From Alphaproteobacteria bacterium (lineage in GTDB: Bacteria > Pseudomonadota > Alphaproteobacteria > Rs-D84): 64,000 bases of DNA. This document shows, in pieces, positions 1 through 8,288 of the stretch. Every line of letters begins with the position of its first letter. The stretch's first letter is position 1. The stretch is taken from positions 1 through 64,000 of the forward strand of contig JAFZZS010000005.1 of assembly GCA_017615655.1 (NCBI GenBank). Reading direction: 5' to 3'. A model generated the notes under the pieces. That model was not told the origin of the DNA and ran no database searches. It saw only the letters and a program-made list of their open reading frames with translations. The position numbers and the translations under genes are program-made.

Positions 1-180
1 AGCAAGACAGGAACAGACACGCTGCAAAATCATAAAATAAATTACACAGGATACTTATCAAGAATGTTCTGTATATTTCGTCCAACAGTAAGTAAATCAA
101 GGATATCACGAGTCCGAGAAACGCTAAGACACTCCAACCAAGATAAAAACATTAGAAAACCGGCACTTTGCTTAGAATAA
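1..180 (+). CDS. 3' end of an unidentified protein (partial)
   Basis: The first reading frame is open from base 1 to a TAA at 178-180, 59 codons without a stop in an AT-rich window, and it runs off the left edge. The residues are basic and Ser/Arg-rich and match no family I recognise. It abuts the stop codon of the convergent LysR-like gene, which ends at 181. It may equally be a chance open frame, so support is weak. Confidence 0.3.
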   Translation, partial: SKTGTDTLQNHKINYTGYLSRMFCIFRPTVSKSRISRVRETLRHSNQDKNIRKPALCLE

Positions 181-1083
181 TCAATAATAAATATCAATCG
201 GAACGTTGTGTCCAGTACAGAAATCTATAAAAAAGTTTACAAAAGCCAAAACTTTTGGTGATTCTGCAATTTCGGTTCTACACATACACTGGGTTTCCAT
301 TTCATACTCAAAATCCAAGTCTTTGATACAAACCAGGTTTTCACTGCTTTCCTGAAACCACGATGGAAAAACCGTAACACCATCACCATCATTGACAAGC
401 CTATATATCAGCGCCAACGAATCCGATATGGTATTTAAATGTTTTGCACGTTTTATAATGCTTTGACATTCTGGTAGGTTCATATAACGATAAACCATAC
501 ATAAATCATGGTTTTCTAGTAAATCATTTATATTTTTTGGGGTTCCACGTAATTCCAGATATTTTTTACTGGCATAAAATTTCAAATACGTTTTAAATTT
601 GAACAAAACTGTCCCATGAATATTTGGATGTAATTTTGGTTTAATAATTAAAATGTCCATATTTGATATATCTGGTTCCTTTCTCATCAACAATTCCAAA
701 CGAATTTTTGGATATTTAGCATAAAATTCAGACAAATCTTTCATAATAAAACTGCCAAATAAACCTTCTTCGGTCCAAACAGACATAGAACCCGACAAAG
801 AATCCATATCCACAAAAGTTTCTGAAATTTTATTAAGCAATTCTTCTATGGCGCATATGTCATTATATATAATTTGGGTAGAATTTGTTGGCTGGCTACC
901 GTCATAACTTCTGTTGATAAGTTTAGTATCAAATCTATCTTCCAGGTCCTTAATTAATTGGGACATATTAGAATTTTTTATGCCATTTTCATTGGCCGCA
1001 ATTTGAATACTACCCTTATCAACAACTTCTTTAAGAGCTAATAACTCTTTTAATAAAATAAGTTTACCTTTTAAAGTCGACAT
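181..1083 (-). CDS. LysR-family-like transcriptional regulator
   Basis: The 300-residue product has a LysR layout. Residues about 12-58 form a winged helix-turn-helix ('LALKEVVDKGSIQIAANE' followed by a recognition-helix stretch ending 'FDTKLINRS'). The remainder resembles a periplasmic-binding-protein-like effector domain ('VWTEEGLFGSFIMKDLSEF', 'PKIRLELLMRKEPD'). The length is typical for the family. The DNA-binding part is divergent, and the usual 'GSFTRAA' signature is replaced by 'GSIQIAA'. The effector cannot be predicted. No divergently transcribed target lies directly next to it; the neighbouring HTH gene is on the same strand. LysR membership is moderately secure, the function is not. 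Confidence 0.65.
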   Translation of the reverse strand: MSTLKGKLILLKELLALKEVVDKGSIQIAANENGIKNSNMSQLIKDLEDRFDTKLINRSYDGSQPTNSTQIIYNDICAIEELLNKISETFVDMDSLSGSMSVWTEEGLFGSFIMKDLSEFYAKYPKIRLELLMRKEPDISNMDILIIKPKLHPNIHGTVLFKFKTYLKFYASKKYLELRGTPKNINDLLENHDLCMVYRYMNLPECQSIIKRAKHLNTISDSLALIYRLVNDGDGVTVFPSWFQESSENLVCIKDLDFEYEMETQCMCRTEIAESPKVLAFVNFFIDFCTGHNVPIDIYY

Positions 1084-1127
1084 ACCCTACATCTTATACA
1101 GATAACACCTTTTGTAAATAAAAATCT

Positions 1128-1355
1128 TTAATCACAAATACATTTTACAAATTCCTCTAGGGTTTTTCCTGTGGAATTTAATATTTTCGCTATACTGCAA
1201 GTAGAGGGCCATCTTGGCTGACCATACTTGGACCAACGTTTACTTTTATTAAACGTCGTTGCATCCAATCCAGAAAATTTTGCCAATCCTGAACAGGACA
1301 TATTATGTTGAAATGCAAATTTATCAATTGCTTGCCATATATCTTGATGGGTCAT
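1128..1355 (-). CDS. HTH-only repressor-like protein (S24 repressor N-domain)
   Basis: The start chosen is the ATG at 1355, which has AGGAG six bases upstream; an upstream in-frame extension to 1511 has no ribosome binding site and reads as low-complexity membrane-like sequence. The 75-residue product begins 'MTHQDIWQAIDKFA', continues 'GLAKFSGLDATTFNKSKRW' and ends 'SIAKILNSTGKTLEEF'. This is the XRE-type DNA-binding domain that in many alphaproteobacteria heads a ~210-residue LexA/CI-like S24 peptidase repressor. Here the protein stops right after the HTH, so the autocleavage and dimerisation domain is absent. It may be a stand-alone regulator or a truncated relic. A tandem GGTAAAC motif upstream could be its operator. 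Confidence 0.65.
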   Translation of the reverse strand: MTHQDIWQAIDKFAFQHNMSCSGLAKFSGLDATTFNKSKRWSKYGQPRWPSTCSIAKILNSTGKTLEEFVKCICD

Positions 1356-1447
1356 ATAAAACTCCTTTTTTGTTATAACCACATACATTATATTCTTTCC
1401 TGGGAAATTTGTTTTATCCCGTTTTTGTACATCAGGTATATAAAAAA

Positions 1448-1467
1448 GGTAAACCAATATGGTAAAC
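1448..1467. promoter_or_regulatory. Tandem GGTAAAC motif, possible operator
   Basis: Two identical GGTAAAC heptamers stand 13 bp apart (1448-1454 and 1461-1467), about 100 bp upstream of the HTH gene start at 1355. A related GGTAAAA occurs near 1537. The direct-repeat layout could suit binding by the adjacent small HTH protein. This is inference from position only. Confidence 0.25.
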
Positions 1468-1614
1468 AAATCACCAAACCCATATAAACCCGGAATAAAT
1501 GACCTCAACAAAGAAGCAAAAACAAGGTAAAATATTCCTATTATTGCATATCATTTGGGTATGATTACTGTAAAATACCCCAGGATATTTTGGTCATAAT
1601 TTTTTAAGTACAAG

Positions 1615-1643
1615 TTCAATTATTAGCCTAATTATGATATAAT
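1615..1643 (+). promoter_or_regulatory. Extended -10 promoter for PQ-loop gene
   Basis: TATAAT at 1638-1643 is preceded by TGA (extended -10) and, 17 bp upstream, by TTCAAT. It sits about 30 bp ahead of the ATG at 1672. Confidence 0.5.
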
Positions 1644-1671
1644 TCCCTTGTTTAAATAAGGAAACCTATAA

Positions 1672-1971
1672 ATGAAAACTACTATTGCTTTTCTTCTTTT
1701 ATCTATTTACACAGTATTAGAATTTGTTGCCTATATGCCACAAATAATTAAAATATTGAAAAGAAAATCAGCCGATGATTTAAGTTTACTGTATTGGCTT
1801 ACGTGGATTGCAGCCGATTTATGCTACTTTGGTTATATATTATTGGAAAGTCCAGAAATTGGTTTGATGTTCATTGTCTCTTTGGATTTAGTTTTCTTGA
1901 TATTCGTATTACTCTTAACAATCTATTATCAGAAACACGGTAAAAAGCGAAATAAACAAAAACATCGTTAA
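1672..1971 (+). CDS. PQ-loop repeat (SemiSWEET-like) membrane protein
   Basis: The 99-residue protein has three predicted membrane segments (about residues 4-24, 40-58 and 65-86). A PQ-loop box, 'YMPQIIKILKRKSADDLS', follows helix 1, as in SemiSWEET and other MtN3/PQ-loop proteins, which act as dimers of a three-helix bundle. The basic C-terminal tail (KKRNKQKHR) should face the cytoplasm. AAGGAAA lies upstream of the ATG. Small-solute transport, perhaps of sugar, is the family expectation; the substrate cannot be read from sequence. Confidence 0.7.
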   Translation: MKTTIAFLLLSIYTVLEFVAYMPQIIKILKRKSADDLSLLYWLTWIAADLCYFGYILLESPEIGLMFIVSLDLVFLIFVLLLTIYYQKHGKKRNKQKHR

Positions 1972-2085
1972 TTATAAATTCATTCACACACAGTCCTATG
2001 CTGGAAACACACAAACGCCCCAAGAATTAAAGACGCCGCCATTCCTGGAATACAAGCAATTTTGTTAGTAAAAATATTTAAACTA

Positions 2086-2421
2086 CTATCTGGATCTTAC
2101 CATACTTTCCAACGCATCCAGCATGCCATCTATGGCATCGGTCGTTGATTTCATCCCCTCAACCACCGTTTGATCCATATTACCAGTTGCTAATCTTAAA
2201 TTTCTAAGTTGTTCTATCACCGTCTTAGGCGCTTCAAAAACCATTTGATTTAACAATTCTGATTGACCTTCTATAAGTTTTTGAACAAGTTCGGCGCCTT
2301 TGATAAATTCTTCCGAAGGATTTTCATTATGCGGTGCATCTAGTAATTTTTTCAACCGTTCTGCACGTTGAATCAATAAACTTTGCGCCTCTGCTACGCG
2401 TTCTGCTACAAGATCTGCCAT
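2086..2421 (-). CDS. Conserved hypothetical helical protein
   Basis: This 111-residue protein is almost entirely predicted helix, with heptad-like Leu/Ala spacing ('RVAEAQSLLIQRAERLKKLL', later 'DAIDGMLDALESMV'). It has no signal peptide, membrane segment or cysteine. The composition recalls phasin- or adaptor-like coiled coils, but I do not recognise the family. It stands alone on the minus strand. The terminator at 2493-2525 separates it from the operon upstream, so it likely has its own promoter in 2422-2490. Confidence 0.6.
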   Translation of the reverse strand: MADLVAERVAEAQSLLIQRAERLKKLLDAPHNENPSEEFIKGAELVQKLIEGQSELLNQMVFEAPKTVIEQLRNLRLATGNMDQTVVEGMKSTTDAIDGMLDALESMVRSR

Positions 2422-2492
2422 AATATCTCCTTTTCAGAAATTGTACCATAAATTACACCATAAAACAATAAATTTTGATTTTTAATGTATAT

Positions 2493-2525
2493 AAAAAGCC
2501 CGCTTTCATGCACAAAACGAGCTTT
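2493..2525 (-). terminator. Rho-independent terminator of envelope operon
   Basis: A 12-bp stem (2495-2506 with 2514-2525, two wobbles, 7-nt loop) is followed on the minus strand by a T-run. It ends the unit that runs from 7771 down to 2554. Confidence 0.85.
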
Positions 2526-2553
2526 CAATTTATTTGTTTAATTTCAGATAAAA

Positions 2554-3234
2554 TTATTTCTTTTTTCTGGGTTCATGGCACTCACCTTCACCTTCTTTGG
2601 GACAACACGCAAAATTCATTTGCGAAACTTCTTTGAATTTTTCACCTTCACAACACCCATATCGATTCGGTTTTGTCCCGTCATCACATAACCCATTAGC
2701 GATATTTTCAGCAATCTTTCGTTCTTGTTCTGCTTGTTCGGCTGCTATTTCTTCTGGTGTTTTTACTGGTTCTGCCGGTTTTTCTTCGATAACAACTGGT
2801 TCAGCGACAACATCAGTTTCTTCTTCAACTACTGGGACATCAACGACCATCACAGGATTTACATTTTCATAATTATGAACAGGTCTACGATTAGCACGTG
2901 CCGCACATTGTGTCCGTTGACGAGACAACATAGTTTCCAATTCTGATTTTAATTCTGGATATGCTTTCACATCTTCGCGCAATTCTTTAACTCGTTCATT
3001 TATTTCTTTACAAGTCATACGTACTGAAACTGTGCGAACTTCGTCAATTTCCATATTTTCATCATCATTCATTACATCAAATTCAAAATCATATTCTATA
3101 CTTTCAGGCTCAATAAATACTTCCTCTGCAACTTCTTCTAGCTCTGTGTTATCAGACTCTTCTTCAGCAAACGAATAACCTGAAAATACCGCGAAAACCA
3201 GTGCGACAAAAAATCCTATTATTTTTATATTCAT
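2554..3234 (-). CDS. Exported Glu/Val/Pro-rich protein with Cys-rich C-terminus
   Basis: An N-terminal signal peptide ('MNIKIIGFFVALVFAVFSGYSFA') is followed by acidic, low-complexity sequence. A short helical region (residues ~72-110) precedes a Pro/Val/Glu repeat-like stretch. The last ~50 residues form a Cys module with the pattern CDDGTKPNRYGCC...FACC...C. Six cysteines in so short a tail suggest a disulphide-bonded periplasmic or surface domain. It starts 12 bp after the preceding gene and is the last gene of the operon. I cannot assign a function. Confidence 0.65.
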   Translation of the reverse strand: MNIKIIGFFVALVFAVFSGYSFAEEESDNTELEEVAEEVFIEPESIEYDFEFDVMNDDENMEIDEVRTVSVRMTCKEINERVKELREDVKAYPELKSELETMLSRQRTQCAARANRRPVHNYENVNPVMVVDVPVVEEETDVVAEPVVIEEKPAEPVKTPEEIAAEQAEQERKIAENIANGLCDDGTKPNRYGCCEGEKFKEVSQMNFACCPKEGEGECHEPRKKK

Positions 3235-3246
3235 CGTAACACCTTT

Positions 3247-4005
3247 TTATTCTTCTATGACGCGTTGCAATTCCATAATAAAATCGATTCCTGGGTTTAT
3301 AAGTTTTTCTGCCTTTTTAATATACTTTCTTGCTTCATTTTGCATTTGTAATTTTTTGTATGTCCCTACAGTATAACGCATTTCATCCTGACTTATACTA
3401 TCATCGCGTACCTTTATACCATCAGCAATCTGCAATTCATCCAAGGCCATCTGTTTATACTTTTCAGAATTTTCTGGGCATCCATCTTCTGCCATCTGAG
3501 AGTACACACGTGCATTTCGCGAATGTTCCCAAGATGCAGGATTATCCCTTGTAATTAATTCAAATTTTAATTGTTTTTCAATTACTTCGCACGGACGAAT
3601 TCCTGGGACATCCGCGAAATTCTCTTCACCATATTTTACGTACAGCATCGCATCATCTAATTCACGCTCAGATTCTGCAAAATTTGCGAATCTTTCTTTA
3701 TTTTTTTCACAACCAATCTTTACCAATTTTTCGTAAATACGTGCATTATGCGCATGATCATTTTCGGTTAATAAACGCTGTAAATTTTCTTCTTTCACAC
3801 GACACGGCATAGTATTTCGTTCTACAAAATTCTCTACTTTTTCGGTTGTGTCCACCATACGCGCGTGTTTATATCCCCACAACGACACCCCCGTCATCAT
3901 TCCACAGACAAAAATACCAATAAGCGCCAACCACGCAATTATTTTGTGTTTGCGTGAGTAAACATAACTTTTACTTTCTGATGTTTTTTTTGTGGTATTT
4001 CTCAT
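3247..4005 (-). CDS. Membrane-anchored protein with internal duplication
   Basis: One N-terminal membrane anchor (residues ~21-45, 'IIAWLALIGIFVCGMMTGVS') follows a basic cytoplasmic tail, so the rest should lie in the periplasm. Two copies of a ~60-residue helical unit are visible. Each begins PC-x-V, has 'NARIYEKLVKIGC' or 'NARVYSQMAEDGC' in its middle and ends near 'ERELDDAM' or 'LDELQIADGI'. One Cys near the start and one in the middle of each unit could pair. It resembles a TPR/Sel1-like solenoid but no family is certain. It lies between lolD and the Cys-rich exported protein and is probably co-transcribed with both. Confidence 0.6.
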   Translation of the reverse strand: MRNTTKKTSESKSYVYSRKHKIIAWLALIGIFVCGMMTGVSLWGYKHARMVDTTEKVENFVERNTMPCRVKEENLQRLLTENDHAHNARIYEKLVKIGCEKNKERFANFAESERELDDAMLYVKYGEENFADVPGIRPCEVIEKQLKFELITRDNPASWEHSRNARVYSQMAEDGCPENSEKYKQMALDELQIADGIKVRDDSISQDEMRYTVGTYKKLQMQNEARKYIKKAEKLINPGIDFIMELQRVIEE

Positions 4006-4031
4006 TTCTCTCTCCCCTTTTAAATATTATA

Positions 4032-4757
4032 TCACTTTACAAATCCATTTTTAATTGTAATTCGCCTGTCCGCGCGATTCGCCAAAGACATATCATGCGT
4101 CACAAATAACATCGCCATTTTATTCTTGCGCGCCAAATCCAATAAAAGTTCAAATACCGCAACAGCATGTTTAGGGTCCAAACTCCCTGTAGGTTCGTCC
4201 GCCAATAATATATCCGGCATATTAGCCAATGCACGCGCAACCGCCGTTCTTTGTTGTTCTCCACCGGACATCTGCCCTGGCAAATGTGACACACGATGTG
4301 AAACATTTGCAGCTTTCAATAACTTCATTGCACGTGTTCGTGCGACATCCTCGGTAACACCATTTGCCAACATAGGCAACATAACATTTTCCAACGCTGT
4401 AAAATCAGATAATAAATTATGTCGCTGGTATACAAACCCTAACTTACGACGACGAATCATTGTCCGCATTTCATCATTCATTGCATGCACAGGTGTTCCA
4501 CATACTAAAATACTGCCCCCAGATGGTTTATCTAATAATCCAACACATTGCAACAGTGTGGACTTACCACTGCCCGAAGGTCCAACCAGCGCGACAATTT
4601 CGCCACGATGCAGATCGAACCCACCACCTGTTAAAATGTGTAATGGCTGTCCCCCTTCGATAAATGTCTTTTTTATATCACGCACCGACAGGACGATTTC
4701 GCCCTGCTTTGCTCGCGATAAAGAATTTAATATAGACGCCATTACTCTATTCCCCAT
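4032..4757 (-). CDS. lolD: LolD-type ABC transporter ATPase
   Basis: ATP-binding subunit of the lipoprotein-releasing complex, which extracts outer-membrane lipoproteins from the inner membrane and hands them to LolA. Walker A GPSGSGKST, signature MSGGEQQR, Walker B ILLADEPTGSLD and the switch histidine ('LFVTHD') are all present. The length (241) is normal for LolD/MacB-type ATPases. The partner permease gene lies 45 bp upstream on the same strand, supporting LolD over another MacB-like ATPase. A second in-frame ATG at 4742, with GGGGAA ahead of it, is an equally good or better start. Confidence 0.9.
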   Translation of the reverse strand: MGNRVMASILNSLSRAKQGEIVLSVRDIKKTFIEGGQPLHILTGGGFDLHRGEIVALVGPSGSGKSTLLQCVGLLDKPSGGSILVCGTPVHAMNDEMRTMIRRRKLGFVYQRHNLLSDFTALENVMLPMLANGVTEDVARTRAMKLLKAANVSHRVSHLPGQMSGGEQQRTAVARALANMPDILLADEPTGSLDPKHAVAVFELLLDLARKNKMAMLFVTHDMSLANRADRRITIKNGFVK

Positions 4758-4802
4758 CTATTACCGTTAATGATAACACTTTATTTGCGTTTTTCAAAAT
4801 TT

Positions 4803-6056
4803 CTATTCATTTCGCAACACCTCGACTGGATCAGTGTTTGCCGCTTTCCATGCCGGGTATATAGTCGCCAAAAATGCCAGCGCTATCGCAATTACCGCAA
4901 TACCTATTACCGTCAAAGGCTCGACTCGCGATGGCAATTCTGACAAATAATAAAGTTCCGCAGGAAATAAATCACGACCTGTTATCCATTGGAAAAACTG
5001 CCGTATTGGCTCAATGTAAATTGCAACAATTATACCAAGTACTGTTCCAAAGATTGCGCCAATCACACCAATACTGGTCCCGGATAATACAAATATACGC
5101 ATCATTGAACGACGTGATACCCCAAATGTTCGTAATACTGCGATATCTTTTGATTTATCTTTCACCAACATGACAAGCGATGAAACTATATTAAATGCCG
5201 CCACAATCACAATTAGCATCAAAATCAAAAACATCACATTTGATTCTACTTGTAACGCGCCAACAAACCCTTTATTCAAATCACGCCAATCGCGCACCAC
5301 ATACCCATCCGGCAAAAGCGAAATCAACGCATCACGGACAGAATCAGTTTTTTCAGCATTTTTTAGAAATAAATCTATGTGTGTCACCGCATCCCCAAGA
5401 TTTAAATATTTTTGTGCAGTTTCCAGTGGCATAAACACATAACCCGAATCATATTCATACATACCCATAAAGAATGAGGTCATTACGGGATATGACATGA
5501 TTCTTGGCATTGTTCCAAATGCGGTAACAGTCGCACCATTTGCCGAAACCAGCGACACATTATCACCCATATGTGCACCAAGCTTCCGCGCCAATGTCGC
5601 ACCAATAACAAGTTCACCATCGCGAATATCTGTAAGTTTCTTGCCGTATACACGTGTTCCTGTTGTCGTTTTTGTTACTAAATCAGACATTCGTATTCCA
5701 CGAATCATTGCACCAGAATTATTACCCTTGGCGGTAACCATGACCTGACCTTCGGCAATCGGAACTATAGAGGTTACCGAATTAGTAACTGTTTTACTTT
5801 CACGCATTTTATTGATTAAAAAATCATAATCACCAATGATACCATCTTGATGGTATACAACCACATGACCGTTCATTCCGACGATTCGCGATAACAGGGT
5901 ATCATGAAATCCCCCCATCACAGACATAACGACAATAAGAGTTGCCACCCCAAGTGTTATACCAATAAGCGAAACCCACGACACAACCGAACCAAAACCA
6001 CGTCTTTTGGCCGCTAAATATCTAAACGCAATCTTTCTTTCAAGTTTTGTAAACAT
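4803..6056 (-). CDS. lolC: Lipoprotein-releasing system permease (LolC/LolE)
   Basis: A 417-residue type VII ABC permease. One membrane helix near residues 20-45 is followed by a large periplasmic MacB-like domain (about 45-265) and three C-terminal membrane helices. The N-terminus ('IAFRYLAAKRRGFGSVVSWVSLIGITLGVATLIVVM') and the C-terminal 'YPAWKAANTDPVEVLRNE' are characteristic. Only one permease gene is present, suggesting a homodimeric LolC/E or LolF-like arrangement. LolF often occurs where LolC and LolE are not both encoded. It works with the adjacent lolD. Confidence 0.9.
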   Translation of the reverse strand: MFTKLERKIAFRYLAAKRRGFGSVVSWVSLIGITLGVATLIVVMSVMGGFHDTLLSRIVGMNGHVVVYHQDGIIGDYDFLINKMRESKTVTNSVTSIVPIAEGQVMVTAKGNNSGAMIRGIRMSDLVTKTTTGTRVYGKKLTDIRDGELVIGATLARKLGAHMGDNVSLVSANGATVTAFGTMPRIMSYPVMTSFFMGMYEYDSGYVFMPLETAQKYLNLGDAVTHIDLFLKNAEKTDSVRDALISLLPDGYVVRDWRDLNKGFVGALQVESNVMFLILMLIVIVAAFNIVSSLVMLVKDKSKDIAVLRTFGVSRRSMMRIFVLSGTSIGVIGAIFGTVLGIIVAIYIEPIRQFFQWITGRDLFPAELYYLSELPSRVEPLTVIGIAVIAIALAFLATIYPAWKAANTDPVEVLRNE

Positions 6057-6098
6057 ATACTTACTCTATATAATATATTATGATTCTATCATAACTTA

Positions 6099-7433
6099 TT
6101 ATTTCTGCAAGTAATTACGTAACGCATCACCAATCAAAACGTCATTATCCGGTATATCCGCCGGATCAACAATAGAAACGATTCTTGGCGACATAAACAC
6201 AACCAATTCTGCAAACGGACTAATTAATGTCTCTGGGGTTGTGACAAACGAGTGTGTCGGAATACCTATTATAATGTAATTATCACCAACACTTGATGGA
6301 ACCGTAAATGATGACAATTCACCATGTGTAGTTGTTAGAACTATCTTGGCATCAATTTTCTTGCGCCCCGCGAAATCGCTATACTTTGCAGATGCCCCGA
6401 CAATCAAATCTGTTTCTAATCTTTCTTCCTTGCCACACTGTCCAATATCAAATCTTGATTGCCAACCATCAGGTACTACGAAACGTCCTTGTGATATCAA
6501 AACAACATTTGCTTGCTGTGATAAAAATTCCTGTAAAGTCTTGGTATTTATCTCAGGACCAACAACAAGTGTACGCCCTACTACTCCTGGAATGGACATT
6601 TTTATATTTTTTTCACCAAATGCTGGTAACAAATTCATCCATATAATTGGATTATCTGTACGAGGATAAACACGATACACATCCATATCCCACGCCATTA
6701 CATATTTCTTAGAAGATATATCCGAGATTATACGTGCGACCTCGCGTTCTGTTTGATAATTACCCTCAAATATAACTGTATTATCCGCCCAATCTACAAT
6801 TAAATTACGGACATCAGCACCGTGCATGGCATCCAATAACGCCATAACGATTGTATCATCATGTGGCATTTTGATTAACCACTTTCCACGATTAAAAAGT
6901 TTTATTTCACCTAATCCCGCATCATATGAATAATAGACACGCCCAAGTCGCGTAATCAAATCAACCGCATCTGATAAATTACCAGACGCGATAGACCCAG
7001 AAACCTTTTCAATAACTTGCTCCTGTTCAACAACCGCTATATCTGTACCTTCAAGTAACTTGGTCAACGCCGATGTGACACTCTGCTTTTTAAAATCGTA
7101 ATCTGAAACTGTCAAATCAGGGGGCAGTTCATCTCCTTTATTAATTCTTACCACTTCTATTTTTTCTTCTGGTACAACCGATACAACTGACTGGTTATCC
7201 CAATTCACAGTGCAACGGCGTGGCAACTCAATCGAAAACCTGCGCGCGGTATCGGTCGTAAGAGCAGCTTTCTTTGGAAAAATTGGTACAGAATTATCAT
7301 CTATGACCAAATTATCAATAACCTGGACGGTGTCATACTCAATTGTGTTTGTTTCGTCTGGTGCCTGCATACAACCCGCCACAACTAATCCAGCCACAAT
7401 AATAAAAGCAAATATTTTTTTCATGCGTTTCAC
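6099..7433 (-). CDS. Secretin-type outer-membrane lipoprotein (PilN-like)
   Basis: Lipoprotein signal with lipobox VAGC (Cys at ~21), then ~420 residues. N-terminal N-domain-like sequence ('SALTKLLEGTDIAVV') precedes an N1-like segment ('VRNLIVDWADNTVIFEG'). The C-terminal secretin core has beta-strand-rich repeats and the ending 'ELVVFMSPRIVSI', matching the family's 'EL...ITPRIV'. Lipidated secretins of this sort (PilN, BfpB) form the outer-membrane pore of type IVb pili. At 444 residues it is shorter than R64 PilN (~560). Its likely partners PilO/P/Q/R are encoded 30 kb away at 36.4-41.1 kb. Another T2SS/T4P secretin cannot be excluded. Confidence 0.75.
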   Translation of the reverse strand: MKRMKKIFAFIIVAGLVVAGCMQAPDETNTIEYDTVQVIDNLVIDDNSVPIFPKKAALTTDTARRFSIELPRRCTVNWDNQSVVSVVPEEKIEVVRINKGDELPPDLTVSDYDFKKQSVTSALTKLLEGTDIAVVEQEQVIEKVSGSIASGNLSDAVDLITRLGRVYYSYDAGLGEIKLFNRGKWLIKMPHDDTIVMALLDAMHGADVRNLIVDWADNTVIFEGNYQTEREVARIISDISSKKYVMAWDMDVYRVYPRTDNPIIWMNLLPAFGEKNIKMSIPGVVGRTLVVGPEINTKTLQEFLSQQANVVLISQGRFVVPDGWQSRFDIGQCGKEERLETDLIVGASAKYSDFAGRKKIDAKIVLTTTHGELSSFTVPSSVGDNYIIIGIPTHSFVTTPETLISPFAELVVFMSPRIVSIVDPADIPDNDVLIGDALRNYLQK

Positions 7434-7447
7434 CTAATGTTTCATGT

Positions 7448-7771
7448 TTATATATTCATTACCTTTTCGAACTCTTCTAACGTCATCTCATAGATTGGCT
7501 TTTGAGATGGTGTCACCAAACTATGCACATGCGCCAGCTGTGCACGAAATTTTTCTACAACCGAAACAACATCTGCCGACACATTTTTTTTCGATTTTAG
7601 CAAACGTTCACCATATTCTACAACAAATTCTAACACATCAGCAGCAAAAAAACGACCAACATAATTCTCCATCGCAATTCCGCCTTTGGTCACACATATT
7701 GCAGACATAACCTTGGCGGTTTGATTATAAAAATTCGCCAACTTAATAAAATTATCAACTGTTAATGCCAT
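7448..7771 (-). CDS. Hypothetical helical protein
   Basis: I chose the ATG at 7771, preceded by GGGGAAAAGAG; the longer frame to 7819 lacks a binding site. The 107 residues are mainly helical with a hydrophobic heptad feel ('FIKLANFYNQTAKVMSAIC', 'FVVEYGERLLKSKKNVS') and end 'MTLEEFEKVMNI'. No signal peptide or motif is recognised. It sits 14 bp upstream of the secretin lipoprotein and is probably the first gene of that operon, so an accessory role in pilus or envelope assembly is possible but unproven. Confidence 0.6.
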   Translation of the reverse strand: MALTVDNFIKLANFYNQTAKVMSAICVTKGGIAMENYVGRFFAADVLEFVVEYGERLLKSKKNVSADVVSVVEKFRAQLAHVHSLVTPSQKPIYEMTLEEFEKVMNI

Positions 7772-7845
7772 CTCTTTTCCCCCGATATTTTTATACATTA
7801 TAAAAACTATTGCCACCAAAACGCAATTAAATTATAATAACATAC

Positions 7846-8235
7846 ATGAGAATGTTTAAATTATTTTTATTTGCCGGAATTTTCGGGCTTTGCGCATGTG
7901 CCTCCCCTAACGGGGGCAGCATAGATAACGCAACTATTCTGAATTGGGAAAACGAATCTGTTACCACAGAACAGTTTGTTCGCGATCACAAGGCCTGTTT
8001 AGGAATAGATCAACCGTCTTATATGCCGCGTTCCCGTCTTGCAAAATTATTATCACCGAATCAAAGTGCACGTATGCCAGATTGGGATGGTCTTTGGGTA
8101 ACATTTCAATCTAATGAATACAAAGATGTAGGTCAGCGTGCGTTGCTTTCTGTTCCGCGAAATACAACTTCTCGATCTGTTGGTTCATATCGTAAATGCA
8201 TGTTCCATCGTGGTTACTTGTTGCGTGCAATGTAA
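7846..8235 (+). CDS. Small lipoprotein
   Basis: A 129-residue protein with a basic N-terminus, a hydrophobic stretch and a lipobox-like GLCAC (lipidated Cys about residue 19), then 'ASPNGG'. The mature part has two further cysteines ('HKACLGID', 'YRKCMFHRGY') that could pair. No known domain. It is transcribed toward ftsQ with a 53-bp gap and may share its promoter. The start is the first ATG; a second Met two codons on is possible. Confidence 0.65.
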   Translation: MRMFKLFLFAGIFGLCACASPNGGSIDNATILNWENESVTTEQFVRDHKACLGIDQPSYMPRSRLAKLLSPNQSARMPDWDGLWVTFQSNEYKDVGQRALLSVPRNTTSRSVGSYRKCMFHRGYLLRAM

Positions 8236-8288
8236 AAATTTGCTGCCAAAACTTTCATATTAAATAAAACTGTGGTATAATACTGCGT

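Noticed and set aside
42..152. 36-codon minus-strand ORF at the left edge
   Set aside because: No ribosome binding site, and the plus-strand frame is open over the same interval, so it is likely a shadow.
1975..2085. Short minus-strand open stretch reading like the C-terminus of a membrane protein (~30 residues)
   Set aside because: Only ~30 codons, in-frame stops just upstream and no start signal; could be a transporter relic but cannot be supported.
4126..4770. Long plus-strand ORF (214 codons) over lolD
   Set aside because: Exactly antisense to a clear ABC ATPase; its sequence is low-complexity Ser/Asn/Pro with no domain.
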